DNA of 64,000 bases, taken from positions 1 through 64,000 of the forward strand of contig DATIQN010000007.1 in assembly GCA_035470785.1 (NCBI GenBank), written 5' to 3'. The DNA comes from Croceibacterium_B sp035470785. GTDB lineage: Bacteria; Pseudomonadota; Alphaproteobacteria; Sphingomonadales; Sphingomonadaceae. Position numbers and translations under genes: made by a program. Below, in pieces: positions 33,199 through 40,808 of this stretch. Below the pieces are notes generated by a model. It had not been told where the DNA came from and made no database searches. It was given only the letters and a program-made list of their open reading frames with translations. The stretch's first letter is position 1, and the number at the start of each line of letters is the position of its first letter.

Positions 33199-34608
33199 TC
33201 AAGAACCGGCCCCGACGGCCTGCGAGAGTTCGGTCAGGATCGTCCTCGGCAATCGCACCGTGAATATTGACCCACTTTCACCCGAAGCCTTCGCGAGCTT
33301 CCCTCCGAGTTGGACCGTGAAAGCATCTACGAAGCGCGAGCCCATATTCGATCCGCCGCTGCGCGATTCCGTCGCGGCAAGGCCAACGCCGTCGTCGCTA
33401 ACGGTGAGCACCACTTCGCCATCACGATATCCGAAGCCGAGCACGATTTGCCCTTCGCCGGTTGGGAAGGCGTATTTCACGGCATTGGTGGCGAGTTCGT
33501 TGACGATCAACCCCAGGGTCACGGCATGTTCGGCGGTTACCGCGAGCGGCTCCGCCTCGACTCGAATATGTATCTTCGAGGTCTCGCCAAGCAGGCTCGA
33601 GCTGAGCGTTGCGGCGATACCTGTCAGATACTCGTCGACCCGAACCGGCCCGAAGGCCACCGAGCGCGATATCAGGTCGTATAACTGCGCGATCGCGCTG
33701 ATGCGGGTTTGCATGGACTGGTAACCCTCGACGCAGGCCTCGGGTGCGTCGCGTAGCTCGAAGGAGACAAAAGACGCGATGATCTGCAGGCTGTTCTTGA
33801 TACGGTGGGCCAGTTCGGCGGCCAGGATGTCCTTGTGGCGCTCCAGCAAGCGCGCTTCGGTCACGTCCTCGAAAGCCACCAGCAATCGGCCCACCTGTTT
33901 GCCGGTGCGATAGATTTCGCGCGCATTCAGCTTGAAGATGCGGCGGCCAAGTCCGGGAAAATCGTCTTCGATCTCGAACCCACTGATCGCAGCACTATCG
34001 GGAACGACGTGTTCCAAAAGCTCTCGAAACGCTGGGACATCCCATTGCCCCTGATCAAGATCGCGCAGGCGGCGACCGACGATCTCGTCGCTGGTCAGAC
34101 CGAACAGCCTGAGAAACGCGCGACTGGCGGTAACGACGGTCATGTCGAGGTCGAGGACGGCGAGCGGGTCGCGGACAGTGTCGACAATATTTTGTGCGAT
34201 CCGCCAGTTCAGTTCACTCTCGCGCTGAGCGTTCTTCACCACGGTAATGTCGTCGAAGACCAACAGGAGGAATGAGGTCTTGTTCTCCGGCCGATAGACC
34301 TTCCGAGCGTTGAGGACGAAGCAGCGGTGTCCGATATTCTCGAAATCCTGTTCGATCTCGTAGGCTTCGATCACTTCCTGTTCGGGGATTACCGTTTCAA
34401 GGAGCCGACGCAGAGACGGGACGTTCAGATATCCATTTCCCAGATCGTAGATGACCCGTCCGATCGTTTCCTCCGGCGTCACCCCGAAAGTCGAGTAGAA
34501 TGCCCGGTTGGCCGATGTGACGTGAAAATCCTCGCTTAAAACCAGGATGGAACTTCGCACAGTTTCGACAATGTCGTGGGCGGACACGTCTATGGGAATT
34601 GTGTCCAT
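33199..34608 (-). CDS. Double-PAS sensor histidine kinase (HisKA_2 type)
   Basis: 469 residues from ATG 34608 (MDTIPIDVSAHDIVETVRSS). Two PAS domains follow each other (about 10-125 and 130-250); each has a similar ending (LLLVFDDITVVKNAQRESEL and LLVAFEDVTEARLLERHKD). The phospho-His box is AAELAHRIKNSLQIIASFVS, typical of HisKA_2/HWE-like kinases, and the ATPase core has LIVNELATNAVKYAFPTGEG and SDDGVG. No membrane segment is present, so it senses an internal signal. No response regulator is adjacent; the CheY-like protein at 30557-30982 is the nearest candidate. A longer leader to 34656 is possible but unlikely. Confidence 0.9.
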   Translation of the reverse strand: MDTIPIDVSAHDIVETVRSSILVLSEDFHVTSANRAFYSTFGVTPEETIGRVIYDLGNGYLNVPSLRRLLETVIPEQEVIEAYEIEQDFENIGHRCFVLNARKVYRPENKTSFLLLVFDDITVVKNAQRESELNWRIAQNIVDTVRDPLAVLDLDMTVVTASRAFLRLFGLTSDEIVGRRLRDLDQGQWDVPAFRELLEHVVPDSAAISGFEIEDDFPGLGRRIFKLNAREIYRTGKQVGRLLVAFEDVTEARLLERHKDILAAELAHRIKNSLQIIASFVSFELRDAPEACVEGYQSMQTRISAIAQLYDLISRSVAFGPVRVDEYLTGIAATLSSSLLGETSKIHIRVEAEPLAVTAEHAVTLGLIVNELATNAVKYAFPTGEGQIVLGFGYRDGEVVLTVSDDGVGLAATESRSGGSNMGSRFVDAFTVQLGGKLAKASGESGSIFTVRLPRTILTELSQAVGAGS

Positions 34609-35008
34609 GCGTCGGTATCCTCGTAACCCAGCTGGCCGATCAGCCGTGCGAGCCAACAGATAGCAAGCGACACGAGCTATGGCGACTACTGCACGCCATG
34701 GCTGCGCCTTATAAATGCAGGAGTTAGAGCTGCCTGATCTCGGTCGTTGCCGATGGGTTCAATGCCGCAGAAGAAGCATCTCCGCTTATGTGCTGACGAC
34801 CGTTTTCTGCGTGCAGCAAAGTGCACCCCAACGTCTGCAATGGGTGGAAAGCGGACCTTCCGCTTTCGACTCAGTTCGCTTGCAGGGCGTCCGCTATACG
34901 CGAATCCAAGACGATAACGGTAGCAACGGTAGCCGACGCGATTAGGCTGGACGCTAATTAGCTGATGAGCTAAATTTAGTTTTCGGTGATCCGATCAGAG
35001 GTGAGCCC
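34609..35008. other. Gene-free stretch of 400 bases carrying a repeat copy
   Basis: Contains the putative promoter of the double-PAS kinase (leftwards) and of the CAAX-type protease (rightwards). The only structured element is a copy of the dispersed repeat at 34831-34860. No gene is supported; open frames here lack ribosome sites and family features. Confidence 0.5.
34831..34860. repeat. Dispersed short inverted repeat, copy 4
   Basis: GTCTGC and GCGGAC flank AATGGGTGGAAA; one stem mismatch. It is intergenic between two divergent genes. Confidence 0.75.
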
Positions 35009-35800
35009 ATGCCGTCGCAGCGCAATGTCAGCGATTGGAAAGTCTGGCTGCTTATCTGGGGCCTTGGCAGCATAGCCATCCTTGCCCTGATACCTTACAT
35101 GATCGACTTGCTCGGCGAACCCCTCAGCCTAGCGGCCAAGAAGGCTGGGCTGAGCTTCAACACGTTGCTGGCGGCGCAAATCGCGCAAGGCGTGATCGTG
35201 CTCGGCATCGGTGCTCGGATCGGCATCTGGGCGGCGAGGCGTGTCGGCCTCACATTTCCGATTTTCGACGCGGTCGCAGCCAGAGAGCCTATTCACTGGC
35301 CTGGTCGGGCAGCGCTTATCGCGGCGCTGGCTGGCCTAGCCGGCGGCGGAATTGTCGTCCTGCTCGACGCCTTCATCTTCGTTCCGCCAAAATCCGTCGC
35401 ACTGAGCGGCACCCAACCCGCGGCGTGGGAAAGCTTCCTTGCCTCGTTCTATGGCGGCATCACCGAAGAAGTGTTCCTTCGCCTGTTCGTGCTCTCGCTG
35501 CTCGCGCTCGGGCTTCGCCGCTTATTCCTTGGCCATCAACCTCGGGGCGCTCCATTGTCTCCGATGTTGTTCTGGGCGGCCAACATTCTCGCCGCCTTGG
35601 CCTTCGGACTCGGCCATCTGCCGGCCACGGCTGCGCTTGCGCCGCTAACGACCTCACTGATCCTGCGCGCGATCGTTCTCAATGGTGTCCTCGCGCTCAT
35701 TTTCGGCGAGTTGTATCGACGGTGGGGCCTGGAAATGGCGATCCTCGCCCATTTTGCGGCCGACATTGCCCTGCATGTCATCCCGCCGCTGGTTGCTTGA
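35009..35800 (+). CDS. CPBP-family intramembrane glutamic endopeptidase (CAAX protease type)
   Basis: 263 residues with about seven membrane helices. The catalytic motif EEVFLRLF is at 153-160 (Glu153-Glu154), followed by the His203 motif FGLGHLPATAAL and a final LAHFAADIALH. This is the ABI/CPBP family (PF02517) whose bacterial members act in signalling, bacteriocin self-immunity or protein maturation. ATG 35009 follows AGAGGTGAG. No bacteriocin gene is visible nearby; its partner is unknown. It is the last gene of the less GC-rich accessory stretch. Confidence 0.9.
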   Translation: MPSQRNVSDWKVWLLIWGLGSIAILALIPYMIDLLGEPLSLAAKKAGLSFNTLLAAQIAQGVIVLGIGARIGIWAARRVGLTFPIFDAVAAREPIHWPGRAALIAALAGLAGGGIVVLLDAFIFVPPKSVALSGTQPAAWESFLASFYGGITEEVFLRLFVLSLLALGLRRLFLGHQPRGAPLSPMLFWAANILAALAFGLGHLPATAALAPLTTSLILRAIVLNGVLALIFGELYRRWGLEMAILAHFAADIALHVIPPLVA

Positions 35801-35833
35801 ACTCGCTCGTCTGTATTGCTTTCTTCCGACTGA

Positions 35834-35863
35834 ACGTCCGCAATGGGTCGGAAGCAGACTGTC
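35834..35863. repeat. Dispersed short inverted repeat, copy 5
   Basis: GTCCGC (35836-35841) faces GCAGAC (35854-35859) around AATGGGTCGGAA; one mismatch. Directly after the protease gene. The remaining bases to 36045 show no gene. Confidence 0.7.
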
Positions 35864-36045
35864 CACTTCTCGCCCGGCATCGCCCGAGACCGGACGGTCA
35901 GCTCCCGGCCAGTCTAAGCGACCGCCCGCGAAGCCCTCTCCCGCTCGTCCGGTAGCGCCTCCGTAACATCCTCAATGGCCCGTTCCAGCCGCCCAGCCGA
36001 TGGCTGCCGGCCTGTATTCACGCGCGTTCGGGAAAGGAGCCCCCG

Positions 36046-36762
36046 TTGCCAGCGCATGGCGAAGTGATCTTCAGTGGGACGGGGTTGTGCAAGACCTACC
36101 GCACCGGCGAGACCGAGGTACACGCGCTGCGCGGCGTGGACCTGGCGATTCCGTCCGGGGAAATTCTCGTGCTGCTGGGACCGTCGGGTAGCGGCAAGTC
36201 GACATTACTCAACATCGTCGGAGGACTCGATCGCCCGACCTCCGGCACGCTCCGCTACCGCGACCTGGACCTGACCGCACTCGGCGAAAGGGAGCTGACC
36301 CGATTTCGCCGCGCCAACGTCGGCTTCGTCTTCCAGTTCTACAACCTGATCCCGAGCCTGACCGCCGAAGAGAACGTGCGGCTCGTCACCGATATCGCGG
36401 AGAACCCGCTCCCGGCGGGCGAGGCGCTGGAGCTCGTCGGCCTGGGCGACCGGCGCGATCATTACCCGGCGCAGCTTTCCGGCGGCGAGCAGCAGCGGGT
36501 CGCCGTCGCGCGGGCCGTGGCCAAGCAGCCGGCAGTCCTGCTGTGCGATGAACCCACCGGGGCGCTCGACAGCGCGACCGGCGTGCGCGTCCTCACGACG
36601 CTGGCCGATGCCAACCGCACCCTGGGCACGACGCTGGTCATCATCACCCACAATGCCGGCATCGCCGCCATGGCTAACCGGGTGCTGCACTTCCTCGACG
36701 GGCGGATCGCCCGCGAGGTGGTGAACCCCTGGCCGGCCGACCCGAAGGACATCAGCTGGTGA
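36046..36762 (+). CDS. ABC transporter ATP-binding protein, MacB/LolD type
   Basis: 238 residues. Walker A GPSGSGKS at 45-52, Q-loop VGFVFQFYNLIPSLTAEENV, signature LSGGEQQRVAVARAVA, Walker B VLLCDEPTGALDS and H-loop VIITHNAG. The start is TTG 36046 with AAGGAG 7 bases upstream. Its stop overlaps the GTG start of the permease, and a membrane-fusion protein follows, giving a complete three-part export unit. Substrate unknown; lipoproteins, peptides or envelope lipids are typical for this type. Confidence 0.94.
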   Translation: MPAHGEVIFSGTGLCKTYRTGETEVHALRGVDLAIPSGEILVLLGPSGSGKSTLLNIVGGLDRPTSGTLRYRDLDLTALGERELTRFRRANVGFVFQFYNLIPSLTAEENVRLVTDIAENPLPAGEALELVGLGDRRDHYPAQLSGGEQQRVAVARAVAKQPAVLLCDEPTGALDSATGVRVLTTLADANRTLGTTLVIITHNAGIAAMANRVLHFLDGRIAREVVNPWPADPKDISW

Positions 36763-39131
36763 AGGCGCTCGACGTCAAGCTCGCGCGCGACCTTTGGCGC
36801 ATGCGCGGCCAGGCGCTCGCCATCGCCGCCGTGCTTGCCGCTGCGGCGGCGACCTTCGTGCTGTCGAGCAGCCTGCACGCCTCGCTGCTGGAGACGCGCG
36901 AAGAGTATTACGACCAGAGCCATTTCGCCGACGTCTTCGCCGAGATGACCCGCGCGCCGCGCAGCATCGTGGGCCGCGTGGCGGAGATCCCGGGAGTGCA
37001 ACGGGTCGAAGGATCGATCGTCCAGTATGCGACGCTCGATTTCCCCGATCGCGTCGAACCCGTGAGAGCCCTGATCGCCTCGGTGGAAGAGGACGGGACC
37101 GGCCAGCTCAACCGCCTGACCTTGCGGCAGGGCCGCCTGCCCGGCGCCGGCGAAGCGGGCGAAGCGGGCGAAGTGGTTGTCGACGAAGCGTTCGCCAAGG
37201 CGAACCGGCTCGGCATCGGCAGCAAGGTCGACGCGGTGATCTACGGCCGCCGCCAGGCCCTCCGGGTCGTCGGCGTCGGCCTCGCGCCGAATTATGTCTA
37301 CGCGCTCGGACCCGGCGACCTCATCCCGGACGACACCCGCTTCGGCATCTTCTGGATGGGCCGCAAGGCGCTCGAAGCGGCGACGAACCGGACGGAGGCG
37401 ATCAATTCGCTGTCGGTGAAGCTCCAGCGCACCGCCTCTGAAGTCGATGTGATCCGTGACGTCGATCGGCTCCTCGACCCCTACGGCGGGACCGGCGCCT
37501 ACGGGCGAAAGGACCAGCTCAGCAACGCCTTCCTCGACAACGAGCTGACCCAGCTCAAGGCGATGTCGCGGGTCATCCCGCCGGTGTTCCTGATCGTCTC
37601 GACCTTCCTCGTCTATATCGTGCTGGGGCGGATGATCCGGATCGAGCGGGAGCAGATCGGTCTACTCAAGGCCTTCGGATACTCGAGCCTGGCCGTCGGT
37701 TGGCACTACCTCAAATTCGCGCTCGTCATCGCTGCGATGGCAACGGCTCTTGGAACGGTGGTCGGCGCCTGGATGGGGCGTGCGGCGGCCAACCTCTACA
37801 CCGTCTATTTCCATTTCCCGTTCCTGGACTACCGGGTTTCGCCGGGCATCGTCGCACTTGCGGCGGGCTTGTCGCTCGCGGCGGCCGGGCTGGGAGCTCT
37901 CGGCGGAATGCGCGAGGCGGTGGCGCTCAGTCCGGCCGTGGCCATGTCACCGCCGCCACCCCCGGTCTATCGCGCAGGGTTGACCGAATATCTCGGCCGC
38001 CTGCTGGGATTTACGGCCATTGGCCACATGGTCGTGCGCCACATCGCGCGCTGGCCGGGACGTTCGGCGGTAACGGTCTTCGGCGTCGCGTTATCGGCCG
38101 GGCTGCTGTTCGCGACCCTCCAGTTCCTCGACGCCAGCCGCACGCTGCTGGACTCATACTTCATGCGCGGACAGAAACAGGACCTCACGGTCACCTTCGT
38201 CGAGCCGCGCAACGAGTCCGCGATCTTCAACCTCGCGACCGTGCCCGGCGTCCTTCGGGTCGAACCCATGCGGGCTCTCCCGGCCAAGCTGACGAACGGC
38301 ACTCGCAGCGAGCGGGCGGCGATCGAGAGCGTGGATCCGCGCTCGCGGCTCAGCGCTCGCATCGACAGCAGCGGCAACGAAGTGACTCTGCCACCTGCCG
38401 GACTGACGCTGAGCCGCCAGCTCGCCGACGAGCTCGCGGCGTCGCCGGGCGACCGCATCGAGGTCGATATCCTCGCGGGACGGCGAACGAAGCTTTTTCT
38501 CCCCGTTGCGCGCATCGTCGACGAGTTCATCGGGGCGCGGGCCTACGTCGGCCCGGAGACGTCCGAGCGGCTGGCGCGCGACGCCTCTCCGGTCGGCGCC
38601 GCCCTGCTGCGGATCGATCCGCTCCAGCGCCGGGCGATCCTCCGCCGCCTCAAGGCGATGCCGCAAGTGCTCGGCGTGACCGAACGAAATGCGGCGCTCG
38701 CCAAGTTCGAGGAGATGATCGACCAGAACATCTACACCATGATGTTCTTCTACATCTCGTTCGCCTCGGCGATTGCGGTGGGTGTGGTGTACAACAGCGC
38801 CCGCATCCTGTTCTCGGAGCGGGCGCACGAGCTCGCGACGATGCGCGTGCTGGGCTATTACCAGTCCGAGGTCGCGGTAGTGCTGCTCGGCGAACTGGCG
38901 CTCCTGGTCGCAGCGGCGGCCTTGCCCGGCTGCGTCCTCGGCTATGGCCTGGCGCACCTGATGATAGCGCTGTTCAGTTCCGACCTGTTCCGCTTGCCGT
39001 TCGCGCCGGAAAGGTCGACCTACGGCCTCGCGATCGTCATAGTGCTTGCCGCGGCTCTCGGGACGGCGTTGATCGTCGTCCGGCGGGTCACGCAGCTGGA
39101 CATGGTCCGCGTCCTGAAGGCGAACGACTGA
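36759..39131 (+). CDS. FtsX-like ABC transporter permease (duplicated MacB type)
   Basis: 790 residues starting at GTG 36759 (GTGA overlap with the ATPase stop). It has a first helix at about 15-36, a large periplasmic domain, three helices at about 270-395 with LKAFGYSSLAVGWHYLK, a further helix near 430-450, another periplasmic part and a second FtsX block (about 660-785; ATMRVLGYYQSEVAVVLLGE) ending VRRVTQLDMVRVLKAND. The duplicated FtsX layout means one chain may supply both transmembrane halves. This fits mechanotransmission-type export with the HlyD-like adaptor that follows. Confidence 0.93.
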   Translation: MKALDVKLARDLWRMRGQALAIAAVLAAAAATFVLSSSLHASLLETREEYYDQSHFADVFAEMTRAPRSIVGRVAEIPGVQRVEGSIVQYATLDFPDRVEPVRALIASVEEDGTGQLNRLTLRQGRLPGAGEAGEAGEVVVDEAFAKANRLGIGSKVDAVIYGRRQALRVVGVGLAPNYVYALGPGDLIPDDTRFGIFWMGRKALEAATNRTEAINSLSVKLQRTASEVDVIRDVDRLLDPYGGTGAYGRKDQLSNAFLDNELTQLKAMSRVIPPVFLIVSTFLVYIVLGRMIRIEREQIGLLKAFGYSSLAVGWHYLKFALVIAAMATALGTVVGAWMGRAAANLYTVYFHFPFLDYRVSPGIVALAAGLSLAAAGLGALGGMREAVALSPAVAMSPPPPPVYRAGLTEYLGRLLGFTAIGHMVVRHIARWPGRSAVTVFGVALSAGLLFATLQFLDASRTLLDSYFMRGQKQDLTVTFVEPRNESAIFNLATVPGVLRVEPMRALPAKLTNGTRSERAAIESVDPRSRLSARIDSSGNEVTLPPAGLTLSRQLADELAASPGDRIEVDILAGRRTKLFLPVARIVDEFIGARAYVGPETSERLARDASPVGAALLRIDPLQRRAILRRLKAMPQVLGVTERNAALAKFEEMIDQNIYTMMFFYISFASAIAVGVVYNSARILFSERAHELATMRVLGYYQSEVAVVLLGELALLVAAAALPGCVLGYGLAHLMIALFSSDLFRLPFAPERSTYGLAIVIVLAAALGTALIVVRRVTQLDMVRVLKAND

Positions 39132-40285
39132 TGTGGGAGCGGATCAAGAGCTGGCGCTGGGCTATCCTCGTTGCCATCCTGCTTTTCGGCGGCCTCGCTT
39201 ATGCCTTCTGGCCTACGCCCGTGCCGGTCGACACCGCGAAGGTGACGCGCGGACCGCTGACCGTCGGCATCACCGATGACGGCATGACGCGGGCCAAAGA
39301 CGTGTTCGTCGTCTCCGCGCCGGTCACCGGCTACCTTTCGCGCATCGAGCTCGAGGCAGGCGATCCGATTAGGAGGGGCACCCTGATTGCGACGATGCGA
39401 GGCCTGCCCTCCTCCCCCCTCGACCCACGCAGCCGCGAGGAGCTGCGCGCGGCTCTGGCCTCGGCCGAAGCGGCGGCGAGCGGTGCCCAAGCCTCGCTCG
39501 CACAGGCCCGCAGTGACCTCGCCCGCGTCGAGGCGCTGGCGGTGAAAGGCTTCGTGGCCAAGGCGCAGCTGGAGGCAGCTCGCACACGCGTGGCAACGGG
39601 TCAGGCGGCGCTGGCGCAAAGCCGCGCCGAAGCCGCGCGCATCCGCGCCCAGCTCGGAGCGACCTCGGGCGCCGCGTCCGGCCAGGCGGTGCCAGTCCGC
39701 GCTCCCGCGGGCGGGGCCGTCCTCACGCTAGTCAACGAGAGCGAAGGCGTAATTGCGGAAGGCACTCCGATCATGACCATCGGCGATCCCCGCACGATCG
39801 AAGCCGTGGTCGACCTGCTCTCCCGCGATGCCGTACGGGTGAAACCGGGCGACCGCGTCGAATTCTCGCAATGGGGCGGCACGGGCACGCTGGCGGGCAA
39901 AGTCCAGCGGATCGAACCTTATGGACGGCTCAAGGTCTCGGCCCTCGGCATCGAGGAGCAGCGCGTCAACGTCATCATTGCCTTCGACCCGGTCTCCATG
40001 CGGCAGGTGGAGCGGCTGGGCCACGGCTTCCAGTTCGACGCGACGATAGTGCTGTGGAGCACGAGCAACGCCTTGCGGGTGCCCATTGGCGCGCTGTTCC
40101 GGGCCCCGGACGGTGGCTGGCGCGTCTTCGTTCTTGCGCAGGGCCGCGCCCGCCAGCGCGCCGTAGAGATCGACCACCTGACGGACGAGTTCGCCGAAGT
40201 CCGCCATGGCCTGAAGGAGGGAGAGGCCGTGGTCCTCAACCCGTCTAACGAGCTGCGCGACGGCGCGAGGGTGCGGCCGCGCTAG
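39131..40285 (+). CDS. HlyD/RND-type periplasmic adaptor subunit
   Basis: 384 residues. N-terminal anchor WAILVAILLFGGLAYAFWPT, then VTRGPLTVGITDDGMTRAKD and lipoyl half APVTGYLSRIELEAGDPIRRG. A long coiled-coil hairpin (about 95-175; ELRAALASAEAAASGAQASL) is followed by the second lipoyl half VRAPAGGAVLTLVNESEGVI and beta-barrel domains. ATG 39131 overlaps the permease stop by one base. Third component of the exporter; no outer-membrane TolC-like partner is in the window. Confidence 0.93.
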   Translation: MWERIKSWRWAILVAILLFGGLAYAFWPTPVPVDTAKVTRGPLTVGITDDGMTRAKDVFVVSAPVTGYLSRIELEAGDPIRRGTLIATMRGLPSSPLDPRSREELRAALASAEAAASGAQASLAQARSDLARVEALAVKGFVAKAQLEAARTRVATGQAALAQSRAEAARIRAQLGATSGAASGQAVPVRAPAGGAVLTLVNESEGVIAEGTPIMTIGDPRTIEAVVDLLSRDAVRVKPGDRVEFSQWGGTGTLAGKVQRIEPYGRLKVSALGIEEQRVNVIIAFDPVSMRQVERLGHGFQFDATIVLWSTSNALRVPIGALFRAPDGGWRVFVLAQGRARQRAVEIDHLTDEFAEVRHGLKEGEAVVLNPSNELRDGARVRPR

Positions 40286-40299
40286 GGCTCCCCCATGGT

Positions 40300-40317
40300 C
40301 GGCGGCCTAAGCCGCCG
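40300..40317. terminator. Short GC hairpin between convergent genes
   Basis: CGGCGGC and GCCGCCG form a perfect 7-bp stem with a CTAA loop, 15 bases after the adaptor stop. No T-run follows on either strand, so termination is only weakly supported. Confidence 0.35.
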
Positions 40318-40322
40318 CCCCC

Positions 40323-40721
40323 TCAGGCGGCGGGCGCCATCCCTGCGGCGGGCCCCCTGGAATGCGGCGACCGCCGGTGGCCCTGGCGGCTCCGCAAGGT
40401 CCGGTGAGGTCGATGGGCGCCGTCGGCGCCGCGCGCGTGCGCCAGGACGAAGCCGTCGTCCACGCCGTCGTCCAGTTCGTCGTCCTGGTCGTCGGGCGCG
40501 CCGATCGCGTCTTCGAGCGCCGTCAGCCGGTCCGACAGGTCGGCGATAGTCTGGGTGAGTTCCTCGACCTTGCTTTGCAGCTCCGCGTAGGACGGCGCCG
40601 GCAGCTGCGGCTGCGCCGCGCGGACCGGGGGCGAGTGGGCGGGCCTTCCTTTCGCGGTCACGGGGCTCGCGACGGCAAGGGCGATTAGCGCCGCGGCAGC
40701 GGCAAGTGAATGACGGGCCAT
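40323..40721 (-). CDS. Small secreted coiled-coil protein, unknown
   Basis: 132 residues. MARHSLAAAAALIALAVASP is a signal peptide ending near VTA-KG; a short coiled coil follows (SYAELQSKVEELTQTIADLS, DRLTALEDAIG), then an acidic run DDQDDELDDGVDDG. The last 40 residues are basic and of low complexity, unlike the rest, so a late frameshift is possible. No family was recognised. ATG 40721 is preceded by GAGGAACC. Confidence 0.55.
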   Translation of the reverse strand: MARHSLAAAAALIALAVASPVTAKGRPAHSPPVRAAQPQLPAPSYAELQSKVEELTQTIADLSDRLTALEDAIGAPDDQDDELDDGVDDGFVLAHARGADGAHRPHRTLRSRQGHRRSPHSRGPAAGMAPAA

Positions 40722-40808
40722 CGGTTCCTCCTGTCAACGACAGCAGGATTGCTCCATTTCACGCGCGCGGCAATCGGTAGAAGTTCCCGGACCGCGTGGC
40801 GGATAACC

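Noticed and set aside
35940..35990. GGAAC...GTT arrangement on the minus strand resembling an EcfG stress promoter
   Set aside because: Spacer is about 14 bases instead of 16-17 and no gene follows on that strand at a suitable distance.
37700..39130. Open frame continuing upstream of the HlyD-like gene
   Set aside because: The upstream part is a shadow of the FtsX permease frame; the adaptor starts at ATG 39131 with its membrane anchor.
40286..40737. Alternative arginine-rich frames around 40.3-40.7 kb
   Set aside because: Both look like GC-driven shadows; only the frame with a signal peptide and coiled coil (40323-40721) is plausible.
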